Assembly: GCF_004216555.1 (NCBI RefSeq)
Contig: NZ_SGWQ01000006.1
Location: 62,001-126,000, forward strand
From: Herbihabitans rhizosphaerae
Lineage (GTDB): Bacteria; Actinomycetota; Actinomycetes; Mycobacteriales; Pseudonocardiaceae
Direction: 5' to 3'
Length of the DNA: 64,000 bases
A model generated the notes under the pieces. It was not told where the DNA came from. It did not search any database and worked only from the letters and a program-made list of their open reading frames with translations. Below, one piece after another: positions 28,324 to 35,975 of the stretch (positions within the stretch are counted from its first letter, which is position 1; the number at the start of each line of letters is the position of its first letter). The position numbers and the translations under genes are program-made.

Positions 28324-28356
28324 ATGGTAGCGCATCAATGAACAGTAGTGTTCATT
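28324..28356 (-). promoter_or_regulatory. leaderless promoter with perfect 8-bp-arm operator
   Basis: TACCAT (28324-28329) lies six bases before the ATG at 28317. The inverted repeat AATGAACA-N4-TGTTCATT (28337-28356) contains TGAAC-N6-GTTCA at 28339-28354, starting 22 nt upstream of the ATG exactly as for the subtilase gene. The form suits a TetR-type dimer. Confidence 0.6.
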
Positions 28357-28359
28357 TAG

Positions 28360-29430
28360 TCAGGCGGACATCCCGACGAGGTGCATGGTGTTGCGGATCG
28401 GCTTGCGCTGCGGATCAACCCACGCGGGCGGGATGTAGTAGGGAATCCCGTTGCGCATGATGATTTCCCAGTCTTGTTGGTGGATGGTGGTGTGGTGGTG
28501 TCGGCAGAGCAGTGTCATGAGTTCTGCTGAGGTTATTCCACCGTCGATCCACGGGATGATGTGGTGTGCGTCGGTCCACTCCGGCGGCCGATCGCACCCA
28601 GGGAATGAGCAGCCTTTGTCGCGTGCGATGAGCGCCGCCCGAATCGTTGCGGTGACGAGCCGTTGTTCGCGTCCCACGTCGAGTGGCTTGCCTTCACTGT
28701 TCAACACGATGGGCGTGATTCCGGCATCACACGCGATCTGCCGAATGGTTTGCGGTGTGATCAGCGCACCGAAGTCACCATGGCCGAGGCCGATTTGGTC
28801 GCGAAGTTGTTCGTAGGAAATCGTGATCGCGAGGTGCGGCCGCCGTCCACCGTCCTGCGGGAGTGTGTCGGAGTTGAGGATGCGGTGCGCCAACTCGATC
28901 AGCGCGTCGGCCCACCTGCGGGCGGCTGATCGGTCATCATCTTTGCCGGCGGGTTTCGCCAGCGGCGACAGGGCTGCTTTGAGAACTTCGGCACACTCGG
29001 GCGAGAGCCGCCCGCGCACGATGATCATCCCGTCGACGTCTTCAATCATGGAGAATTCCATGCGTTTCCATGCGGCTTGTTCGTCGAGCACGACTTGTTC
29101 GGGTTGCAGGTGAGCTCGGGTGCGGGTGGCGAGCTTGCCGAGTTTGACCGGGTCGAAGCGCTCGGCTTCCTCCACGAGAAGGTGTTCCACGTCGGCGTGA
29201 TGTTCGTCGGGAAGTGTGTCGATGGTGGTGCGCACGACCTGCACGTGGTCACGGCTGATCGCCCCAGCGGCGAGTGCCTTCGCCGCCACGGGTAGCTGTG
29301 CCTCGATGGGCTGCCCGGTCAACGTGGTCGACCCGAACAACGCGTTGGCGTCAGCTACTCGCCGTCGTGCGTCGGCGGGTGAGATCCGCACGGTGTCCCG
29401 CAGGAACGATGCCGTGGAGTAGGCGCCCAT
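28360..29430 (-). CDS. DUF222/HNH (13E12 repeat family) protein, 5' end broken
   Basis: 356 residues from an internal ATG at 29430. DUF222 (about 1-215) is followed by a C-terminal HNH-like domain (CSFPGCDRPPEWTDAHHIIP, LLCRHHHTTIH). The usual Asn of the motif is replaced: TSAELMTLLC where relatives have DNLVLLC. The frame extends upstream without ATG to a leaderless start ATG at 29547, but that start is followed by an in-frame TAA at codon 5 (29533-29535), so about 39 N-terminal residues may be lost. A second, more decayed copy lies at 61758, and both have the same 86-bp element upstream. The family matches mycobacterial REP13E12. Function unknown; possibly a nuclease of a repeat element. 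Confidence 0.8.
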   Translation of the reverse strand: MGAYSTASFLRDTVRISPADARRRVADANALFGSTTLTGQPIEAQLPVAAKALAAGAISRDHVQVVRTTIDTLPDEHHADVEHLLVEEAERFDPVKLGKLATRTRAHLQPEQVVLDEQAAWKRMEFSMIEDVDGMIIVRGRLSPECAEVLKAALSPLAKPAGKDDDRSAARRWADALIELAHRILNSDTLPQDGGRRPHLAITISYEQLRDQIGLGHGDFGALITPQTIRQIACDAGITPIVLNSEGKPLDVGREQRLVTATIRAALIARDKGCSFPGCDRPPEWTDAHHIIPWIDGGITSAELMTLLCRHHHTTIHQQDWEIIMRNGIPYYIPPAWVDPQRKPIRNTMHLVGMSA

Positions 29431-29553
29431 TTCTTTCGCGATGCCCTGCTCATGGATTTCGTGGACGAGTTGAAGTCGCTCATATTCGAGTTGTCGAATA
29501 TGGATTTCGCGAGCCCGTAGCTCGTCGATTAGTTACTGTCCCCTCATACCTCG

Positions 29554-29559
29554 ATTCTA
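29554..29559 (-). promoter_or_regulatory. leaderless -10 box TAGAAT of DUF222 gene
   Basis: TAGAAT lies six bases before the original ATG at 29547. The identical box and spacing occur before the second copy at 61746-61751, which supports 29547 as the ancestral start. Confidence 0.55.
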
Positions 29560-29602
29560 CCCAATTCGACCGACCACCATGGGGTGAACTAAAAGGAGCA
29601 AG

Positions 29603-29688
29603 GTGGCGGCGCAGTACGGGCAAAAGGCAGGCGGAGCCTGCCCGTAGCGCCAGCCGTTAGGGCCTCCCGCACAATTCCGCGCCGCCAC
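29603..29688 (-). repeat. 86-bp palindromic element, copy 1
   Basis: Ends are the inverted pair GTGGCGGCGC / GCGCCGCCAC, with an internal hairpin GGCAGGC-N3-GCCTGCC. It is nearly identical to 61614-61699 in inverted orientation. In both places it sits upstream of a DUF222 gene in the same relative direction. Here it also occupies the promoter side of cytidine deaminase. Confidence 0.8.
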
Positions 29689-29709
29689 ACCCCAACACCA
29701 GCACGCACG

Positions 29710-29715
29710 TACGAT
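29710..29715 (+). promoter_or_regulatory. leaderless -10 box TACGAT of cdd
   Basis: TACGAT is followed by six cytosines and the ATG at 29722; no ribosome site is present. Confidence 0.55.
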
Positions 29716-29721
29716 CCCCCC

Positions 29722-30111
29722 ATGAAGACGGACTGGGACACGCTCAGAACAACGGCCACCCAAGCAGCCACCCACGCGTACGCCCCCTACTCGAAACTCC
29801 ACGTCGGAGCCGCCGCACTCTGCGACGACGGCAGAACAGTCACCGGCTGCAACGTCGAGAACGTCTCCTACGGCCTGAGCCTGTGCGCCGAATGCACCCT
29901 CGTCGGCCAACTCCAACTCACCGGCGGCGGCAAGATCACCGCCCTCGCCTGCCGCGACGCCGAGGGCAACCTTCTGATGCCCTGCGGCCGCTGCCGCCAA
30001 CTCATCAACGAGTTCGCCGCCCCCGACTGCCTGATCGACACCCCCCACGGCCCACTCCCCATGACCGACGTCCTCCCGGACAGCTTCAGCCAGTCCGACC
30101 TACCCGCCTGA
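29722..30111 (+). CDS. cdd: cytidine deaminase
   Basis: 129 residues, the normal size of the tetrameric enzyme. Deaminates (deoxy)cytidine to (deoxy)uridine in pyrimidine salvage. Zinc site: Cys with catalytic Glu in LCAECTLVGQ and the two cysteines of MPCGRCRQLI. The substrate-binding YSKLHVGAAAL and GCNVENVSYGLSLCAE segments are present. The start is leaderless. The last 26 bases overlap the 3' end of a convergent MFS gene. Fits with deoA, add, deoC and the nucleoside transporter in this window. Confidence 0.95.
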   Translation: MKTDWDTLRTTATQAATHAYAPYSKLHVGAAALCDDGRTVTGCNVENVSYGLSLCAECTLVGQLQLTGGGKITALACRDAEGNLLMPCGRCRQLINEFAAPDCLIDTPHGPLPMTDVLPDSFSQSDLPA

Positions 30112-31351
30112 CCACCACCACGGTCAGCACCGCAAATCCCGCACCAAGAACGCAGATCACCAAAGAGACCACGCCCACCGCGCCCCACCCCAGCGACGCC
30201 CCCACACAGGCGTACAGCGGCGGCCCGAGGAACGTCCCCACGTTGCCGCCCTGCGCGAACGCCCCGTGTGCCAGCGCCGCCATCCGATCCGACGCGACCA
30301 GCGGGATCGTCGCGAACGTCGCCCCCTGCACGCACCCGCTGAACAAGAACAGCACCACGCTCCCGACCAGCAACGCCCCGCCGTCCAACCACGCGAACAC
30401 CGCGACGGCGGCCAGCGCCTCCCCGGCGAAGGACACGGTGAGCGTCGTGAACGGCGACACCCCGAGCCGCAACAGCACGGCCCCGACCAGAGTCGTCGCC
30501 ACGATCGACAGCACGGCCAGCAGCGACATCCACGGCCCGAGTCCGTCCGCGCTCACGGCTCCCCCGGAGACGAGCGGCGCCCGCACGTAGGACAGGTACG
30601 AGCTGAACATCAGGCAGTGACACACGAACGCGGCCGTGGCGAGCATGATCGGCCCGTGCCGGTAGAGCCGCCCGTGGTCGGTGATCACGGTGCGCAGCAA
30701 CACTTTCGCGCGCGCACCGGACGGCGGCGGCTCCAGCGTCTGCTCCCGCGCGAGCCGGTTCAGCCGAGGCACCAGCAGCACGGTCACCACCGCGAACAGC
30801 ACCGCGTGCGCCCAGAACAGCGACCGCCAGCCCCAGCCGTCCACCAGCGCGGGCGCGACGAGATCGGTCAGCGCGAACCCGACCGCGAAGAAGCTGCCCC
30901 AGACGGTCATCACCAGCGTGCGATCACTCGGCCGGGCCACCACGCCCATCAGGCTCGGCGCGGCGACCACGATCACCAGGTGCGACAGGCCTTCGAACAC
31001 GCGCAGCCCGAGGAAGGCCGAGGTGGACGACAGCACGGGGACCAGCGCCGAGGTGACTCCACCGGCGATCAGCGACACGGTCAGCAGCCGGCGCCGGCCC
31101 CACGCGTCGACCAGCGCGCCGGCCGCGACGCCGAGCACCACACCCATGAGCGCGACCAGTGACACCGCGAGCCCGCCGCCGATCGGGGACAATCCCAGCT
31201 CGGCCGACAGCGAGGGCAACACCGGCGGCACCTTCGCGAAGTGCACCGCCGCGGCGATTCCGGCGACGAACAGCAGCGCCACGCTGTACCAGTCGGTGCG
31301 CTCACGCGCCTCGCCGTAGTTCTCCGATAGCGCGTCGCAGTCCGCCGTCAC
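30086..31351 (-). CDS. MFS transporter
   Basis: 421 residues with about 12 hydrophobic segments. The MFS loop 2-3 motif appears as GALVDAWGRRRLLTVSLIAG, and the cytosolic central loop lies around residues 185-215. The arrangement (KVPPVLPSLSAELGLSPIGG) resembles the CynX/NimT or general DHA1-type group; the substrate is not readable. The GTG at 31351 follows a leaderless TAGTCT box. Its 3' end overlaps the cytidine deaminase gene by 26 bases. Confidence 0.85.
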   Translation of the reverse strand: MTADCDALSENYGEARERTDWYSVALLFVAGIAAAVHFAKVPPVLPSLSAELGLSPIGGGLAVSLVALMGVVLGVAAGALVDAWGRRRLLTVSLIAGGVTSALVPVLSSTSAFLGLRVFEGLSHLVIVVAAPSLMGVVARPSDRTLVMTVWGSFFAVGFALTDLVAPALVDGWGWRSLFWAHAVLFAVVTVLLVPRLNRLAREQTLEPPPSGARAKVLLRTVITDHGRLYRHGPIMLATAAFVCHCLMFSSYLSYVRAPLVSGGAVSADGLGPWMSLLAVLSIVATTLVGAVLLRLGVSPFTTLTVSFAGEALAAVAVFAWLDGGALLVGSVVLFLFSGCVQGATFATIPLVASDRMAALAHGAFAQGGNVGTFLGPPLYACVGASLGWGAVGVVSLVICVLGAGFAVLTVVVVRRVGRTG

Positions 31352-31357
31352 GCCGAC

Positions 31358-31363
31358 AGACTA
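31358..31363 (-). promoter_or_regulatory. leaderless -10 box TAGTCT of MFS gene
   Basis: On the minus strand TAGTCT is followed by six bases and the GTG at 31351. Confidence 0.5.
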
Positions 31364-31395
31364 GCCAGCGGGAGGCGTTGCGCCCCAAGGAGAAT

Positions 31396-31932
31396 TCAGC
31401 GCCGCCAGGCGGCGTTGTACGAGTCGATCATGGCGAGCGCCGGGCCCGGGATGTACTGCCGGTACTGGTCGACCTGCGACTTGACCGGCGCCTTGGGTGC
31501 CGGAGCCTGCTGGGTGACCGGACGCGGCTTGGGCGCCGGGGCCTTCACCGGTGCCGCCTCCTGCGCGACGGCCAGCGCGGCGACCGGCGGCGCGACGGGC
31601 TCGGTGACCGCCACCTGCGCCGGCTCGTCCAGCGGCTCGTGGGTCACCATCACCGGCGACTCGCTCCCGACGACCGACGAGAAGCCCTCGCCGGACGCCA
31701 GCGGCTCGCCCTGCTGCCCGTCCCCGCTCCACGCCACCGACAGCGCGCCGGCGACGACCAGCGCGCCGGTGGCCGCGGCGATCGCACCGCGCCCGGCGGC
31801 GGCGTGCGCCCGGGAGGCGTCACGCACCGGTTCTCGACCTTCACGAGCGAGCAGGTCGGCTGCGGCGACACCGGAGTACGACCGGTGTACGCCCTTGTAG
31901 CCCGACTTCTGAACCGCGATCCGGCTGGCCAT
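31396..31932 (-). CDS. single-pass membrane or exported protein, Pro/Ala-rich, unknown function
   Basis: 178 residues. The N-terminal 50 residues are charged and cytosolic-looking. One hydrophobic helix (about 50-67, AIAAATGALVVAGALSVAW) is followed by a Pro/Ala/Lys-rich stretch (about 115-155) and a C-terminus IPGPALAMIDSYNAAWRR that resembles a peptidoglycan-binding or lysozyme-like repeat end. I do not recognise the family. The ATG at 31932 is preferred because TATGGT lies seven bases upstream. It follows the BMP transporter operon at 30 nt but appears to have its own promoter. Confidence 0.6.
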   Translation of the reverse strand: MASRIAVQKSGYKGVHRSYSGVAAADLLAREGREPVRDASRAHAAAGRGAIAAATGALVVAGALSVAWSGDGQQGEPLASGEGFSSVVGSESPVMVTHEPLDEPAQVAVTEPVAPPVAALAVAQEAAPVKAPAPKPRPVTQQAPAPKAPVKSQVDQYRQYIPGPALAMIDSYNAAWRR

Positions 31933-31939
31933 GGGCAAG

Positions 31940-31945
31940 ACCATA
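31940..31945 (-). promoter_or_regulatory. leaderless -10 box TATGGT
   Basis: TATGGT on the minus strand ends seven bases before the ATG at 31932. Confidence 0.4.
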
Positions 31946-31961
31946 CCGAGGTGCGCAAGCC

Positions 31962-33221
31962 CTAGCCGCCCTGCCCCTTCCGATAGCTCTGCCCGATCCA
32001 TTTCGGTACCCGGAGCCGTTGTGCCGCAAGCGAAAGCACCAGCAGCGTGACCACGTACGGCGCGGCCGTGACCAGCTCGGGAGGCAGCACGTCGGTGCTG
32101 GCGAACCAGATCAGGAACGCCACGCCGATCGCCGCGGCGACGCCCGCGATCCCGTACCGGCGCGCGCGAGCCTGGAACACGGCCAGCACGAGCAGCGCGA
32201 TACCGAGCAGGAGCAGCAGCGCGTGCACGGCGTCCGCGCCGCGCAACTGCATCGCGTCGGTGTAGCCGAACAGGCCGGCACCCGCCGCCACGCCACCGGG
32301 CCGCCAGTTGCCGAAGATCATCGACGCGAGGCCGATGTACCCGCGGCCGGCGACCTGCTGATCGCGGAACTGGCTGGAGCTGACCGCGAGGATCGCGCCG
32401 CCGAGCCCGGCCAGCGCGCCCGAGCTCACGATCGCCGCGTACTTGTACTTGTAGACGTTCACGCCGAGCGATTCGGCGGCGACCGGCGCCTCGCCGCAGG
32501 AGCGCAGCCGCAGCCCGAACGGCGTGCGCCACAGCAGCCACGCGGTGAACACGAACAGCACAACCGCGAGCAATGTCAGCAGTGACACGTTGGTGGTCAG
32601 GCCGCGCAGCACGCCGGCCAGGTCGGAGATCAGGAACCAGTGCTTGGCCTCGATGTCGCCGAGCAGCGAGGAAAACCCGGGAATGCTCACCCTCGGCACG
32701 TCCGGGATCGGCGGGGACTTCTTCTGCCCGCCGCCGGGCGTGTCGGTGAAGTACAGCTTGGCCAGGAACAGCGTGAGGCCGGGCGCCACCAGGGTGATCG
32801 CCACACCGGAGATGATGTGGTCGACGCCGAAGGTCACAGTGGCCACCGCGTGGATCAGGCCGCCGACCGCGCCGAGCACGACGCCGAAGAACACGCCGGC
32901 CCACGGGCCCCACTGCCAGCCGGCCAGGCCCGCGCCGAACGTGCCGAGCACCATCATGCCCTCGAGGCCGATGTTGATCACGCCGGCGCGTTCGGACCAC
33001 AGCCCGCCGAGACCGGCCAGCGCGATCGGCACGGCCGCGGTGAGTGCCGCGGCCACGGTGCCGGACGAGGTCAGGTCCTCGGCTCCGGTCAACGTCCTGA
33101 TCAACGCGATGACGACGAACGCGCCGGCCGCGATCAGCACGTAGGTCATCGGCGAGATCCGCCGCTTGCGTGGTGCCGGCGCCTCCTCGACGCCGGCGCT
33201 GAGCCCTCCGCCCGCGGTCAT
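31962..33221 (-). CDS. BMP-type nucleoside ABC transporter permease 2
   Basis: 419 residues with about ten membrane helices. The motif SERAGVINIGLEGMMVLGTFGA is the signature of the second permease (NupQ/YufQ-like) in BMP-family nucleoside or ribose-type importers. FGLRLRSCGEAPVAAESLGV is the coupling loop that contacts the ATPase. It overlaps the preceding permease by 4 nt (ATGA) and is the fourth gene of the bmpA-ATPase-permease-permease operon. Substrate: probably purine and/or pyrimidine nucleosides, supported by cdd, deoA and add in the window. Confidence 0.9.
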   Translation of the reverse strand: MTAGGGLSAGVEEAPAPRKRRISPMTYVLIAAGAFVVIALIRTLTGAEDLTSSGTVAAALTAAVPIALAGLGGLWSERAGVINIGLEGMMVLGTFGAGLAGWQWGPWAGVFFGVVLGAVGGLIHAVATVTFGVDHIISGVAITLVAPGLTLFLAKLYFTDTPGGGQKKSPPIPDVPRVSIPGFSSLLGDIEAKHWFLISDLAGVLRGLTTNVSLLTLLAVVLFVFTAWLLWRTPFGLRLRSCGEAPVAAESLGVNVYKYKYAAIVSSGALAGLGGAILAVSSSQFRDQQVAGRGYIGLASMIFGNWRPGGVAAGAGLFGYTDAMQLRGADAVHALLLLLGIALLVLAVFQARARRYGIAGVAAAIGVAFLIWFASTDVLPPELVTAAPYVVTLLVLSLAAQRLRVPKWIGQSYRKGQGG

Positions 33222-34375
33222 GTGGTCACCTCCGCGGGAGCCGGGGTCTTCGTGGTGCCGAGCGCCGCGCCCACGTCACGCTGTTCGAGGCGCAGGCGGT
33301 AGCGGCGCACCAGTTCGTAGGCGATGACCACGGACAGCACGATCACGCCCTGCATGATCACCACGATCTCCTTGGGCACGCCGGTGATGTCCAGCGAGTT
33401 GGACGTCTGGTCCAGCACGCCCCACAGGATCGCCGCGATCGCCATGCCCACCGGGTGGTTTCGGCCGAGCAGCGCGATCGCGATGCCGGTGAAGCCGAGC
33501 CCGGCGGGGAAGTCCAGCGCGTAGGTGTGCGACGAGCCGAGCAGCTGCGGGACGCCGACCAGGCCGGCCACCGCGCCGGAGAGCACCATGCTCGCGACGA
33601 CCATCTTCTTGACGTTCACGCCGCTGGCCACCGCGGCCGACTCGGACAGGCCGGTCGCCTTCAAGTCGAAGCCGAACCTGGTGCGGGACAACAGGTACCA
33701 GTACCCGACGCCGACCGCGACGGCCAGAATGCTCAGCCCGAACACCGTGGACGTCGAGCCCGGATACGGGATGCCGGACACCCGTCCGCCCTCGGTGATC
33801 GGCGGCGTGCCGATGTTGTTGCTGCCGCCGATCGGCACCGCGAGGCGCGACGGGTTCAGCAGGAACGCCACCACGGCGGTCGCCACCGCGTTCAGCATGA
33901 TCGTGGAGATGACCTCGCTGACGCCTCGGGTGACCTTGAGGATGCCGGCGATGCCCGCCCACACCGCGCCGACCAGCATCGCCACGATGATCGTCATCGC
34001 GACGCGCAGGAACGACGGCAGGTTCTCCATGAACGCCGCGCCGGCCAGTGCCGCGGACAGCATCGCGGCGATCCGGTACTGGCCGTCCACACCGATGTTG
34101 AACAGCCGCATCTTGAAGCCGATCGCCACGGCCACCGCGGACAGGTAGTACGTCGTGGCGTTGTTCAGCGAGTTGGCGAACGTGCGCGGGCGCTCCAGCG
34201 AGTCCGCCATCTGCTGGGCCGCGTCGGCGGGCGAGTGGCCGGTCACCGACAGGATGATCACCGACACGATGGCCGCGAACACCAGCGCGCTGACCGGGGC
34301 GGCCAGGGCCAAACCGACGCGGCGCAACGTGTGCCAGGAGAAGCGCCTCTTCAGATACGTCAGATAACCAGCCAT
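33218..34375 (-). CDS. BMP-type nucleoside ABC transporter permease 1
   Basis: 385 residues from the ATG at 34375, overlapping the ATPase stop by one base. About ten hydrophobic segments. The motif KMRLFNIGVDGQYRIAAMLS marks the first permease (NupP/YufP-like) of BMP systems, and FGFDLKATGLSESAAVASGV is the ATPase-coupling loop. It is longer at the N-terminus (YLKRRFSWHTLRRVGLALAA) than the partner permease. A longer upstream reading frame exists but overlaps the ATPase gene and is rejected. Confidence 0.9.
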   Translation of the reverse strand: MAGYLTYLKRRFSWHTLRRVGLALAAPVSALVFAAIVSVIILSVTGHSPADAAQQMADSLERPRTFANSLNNATTYYLSAVAVAIGFKMRLFNIGVDGQYRIAAMLSAALAGAAFMENLPSFLRVAMTIIVAMLVGAVWAGIAGILKVTRGVSEVISTIMLNAVATAVVAFLLNPSRLAVPIGGSNNIGTPPITEGGRVSGIPYPGSTSTVFGLSILAVAVGVGYWYLLSRTRFGFDLKATGLSESAAVASGVNVKKMVVASMVLSGAVAGLVGVPQLLGSSHTYALDFPAGLGFTGIAIALLGRNHPVGMAIAAILWGVLDQTSNSLDITGVPKEIVVIMQGVIVLSVVIAYELVRRYRLRLEQRDVGAALGTTKTPAPAEVTT

Positions 34376-35880
34376 CAGGCCGCCCCCTCCCCCGCGCCGG
34401 TCATGGCGGAGCCCAGTTCCTCGGGTGTGACCGTCTTCGGGTCGTACGAGGCGACCAGCCGCCCGCGCAGGATCACCGACAGGCTGTCCGACATGCCGAT
34501 CAGCTCGTCCAGGTCGGCGGAGATCAACAGCACCGCGAGGTGCTCGGCGCGGGCGCGACGGATGTGCTCCCAGATCGCGGCCTGCGCGCCGACGTCCACC
34601 CCGCGCGTGGGGTGCGAGGCGATCAGCAGCACCGGGTTGCCGCTCATCTCCCGGCCGACGATCAGCTTCTGCTGGTTGCCGCCGGACAGCGAGCCGACCG
34701 CCACGTCGATGCCGGGTGTGCGGACGTCGTACTCCTCGACGATCCGCCGCGTGTCCTTGCGCGCGCCGCCGCGGTTGATCAGCACGCCGCGCACGCTGGG
34801 CGCCTTGGTCTGGTGCCCGAGGATCCGGTTCTCCCACAGCGTCGCCTCGAGCAGAACACCCTGGCGGTGCCGGTCCTCGGGGATGTAGGCCATACCCGCG
34901 TCGCGCCGGTCGCGGGTGGACAGCTTGCTGATTTCCTTGTCCCGCAAGAAGATCCGGCCCGAGTCCAGCGACCGGATGCCCATCAGCGCCTCGACCAGCT
35001 CGGCCTGACCGTTGCCCTCCACGCCCGCGATGCCGAGCACCTCGCCCGCGTGGATCGTGAAGGACAGGTCCTCGAGCACCGCGCGCCCGTCCGGGGTGTT
35101 CACGGTGAGGCCGTCGACCTCGATCACCGGCACGTCGGTGACCGTGGACTCGCGCAGCTCCGGCACCGGCAGCGCGCTGCCCACCATCAGCTCGGCGAGC
35201 TGGCGGGCCGTCGTCTCGCGCGGCGCGACGCTGGCGACCGTGGTGCCGCGGCGCATCACCGTGATGTCGTCGGCGACCGACAGCACCTCGTCCAGCTTGT
35301 GCGAGATGAACAGGATCGTGAGCCCCTCGGCCTTGAGCTCGCGCAGGTTGCCGAACAGCTCGTCGACCTCCTGCGGCACGAGCACGGCGGTCGGCTCGTC
35401 GAGGATCAGGATGCGCGCGCCGCGGTAGAGCACCTTGAGGATCTCGACGCGCTGCCGGTCACCCACGCCGAGCTCGTCGACCAGCCGGTCGGGCTCGACG
35501 CCGAGGCCGTAGCGCCCGGAGATGTCGCGGATCTTCCCTCGCGCGGCCTTGAAGTCCAGCCGGCCCCCGGAACGCGGCTCGCTGCCGAGCACCACGTTCT
35601 CCAGCACGGTCAGGTTGTCGGCCAACATGAAGTGCTGGTGCACCATGCCGATGCCGGCGGCGATCGCGTCGGCCGGCGAGTGGAACGTCGCCGCCTTGCC
35701 GTCGATCTCGATGCTGCCCTCGTCGGGGCGCTGCATCCCGTAGAGAATCTTCATCAACGTGGACTTGCCCGCGCCGTTCTCCCCGACCAGCGCGTGCACC
35801 GTGCCCGGACGGACGGCGACGTTGACATCGGAGTTGGCGATCACGCCGGGAAACCGCTTGGTGATCCCGAGCAACTCCAC
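34375..35880 (-). CDS. BMP-type nucleoside ABC transporter ATP-binding protein (two NBDs)
   Basis: 501 residues from the GTG at 35880, two fused ATPase domains. The first has Walker A VGENGAGKSTLMKILYG, an ABC signature reading ELGVGDRQRVEILK and Walker B ILILDEPTAVL. The second is degenerate: GVEGNGQAELVEALMG in place of Walker A, a signature region SLSGGNQQKLIVGREM and NPVLLIASHPTRGVD. This is usual for RbsA/BMP-type ATPases. The ribosome site AGGGGAG is about 32 nt before the GTG but only six bases before an in-frame ATC at 35898. The N-terminus then reads (I/M)SDTNAVELLGI as in relatives, so the true start may be this non-standard codon. Confidence 0.9.
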   Translation of the reverse strand: MELLGITKRFPGVIANSDVNVAVRPGTVHALVGENGAGKSTLMKILYGMQRPDEGSIEIDGKAATFHSPADAIAAGIGMVHQHFMLADNLTVLENVVLGSEPRSGGRLDFKAARGKIRDISGRYGLGVEPDRLVDELGVGDRQRVEILKVLYRGARILILDEPTAVLVPQEVDELFGNLRELKAEGLTILFISHKLDEVLSVADDITVMRRGTTVASVAPRETTARQLAELMVGSALPVPELRESTVTDVPVIEVDGLTVNTPDGRAVLEDLSFTIHAGEVLGIAGVEGNGQAELVEALMGIRSLDSGRIFLRDKEISKLSTRDRRDAGMAYIPEDRHRQGVLLEATLWENRILGHQTKAPSVRGVLINRGGARKDTRRIVEEYDVRTPGIDVAVGSLSGGNQQKLIVGREMSGNPVLLIASHPTRGVDVGAQAAIWEHIRRARAEHLAVLLISADLDELIGMSDSLSVILRGRLVASYDPKTVTPEELGSAMTGAGEGAA

Positions 35881-35975
35881 CGCGTTCGTGTCGCTGATGG
35901 TGCGCTCCCCTCATGAACGGGCGAACCCGGGGCGACTCTAGGGCCAGCCCCGGGTCCGTCTGCCCGTCACCCGAA

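Noticed and set aside
31396-33000. A single 534-codon frame that would fuse the 178-residue protein to upstream sequence
   Set aside because: The upstream part is the wrong frame of the permease gene; a start with a TANNNT box exists at 31932.
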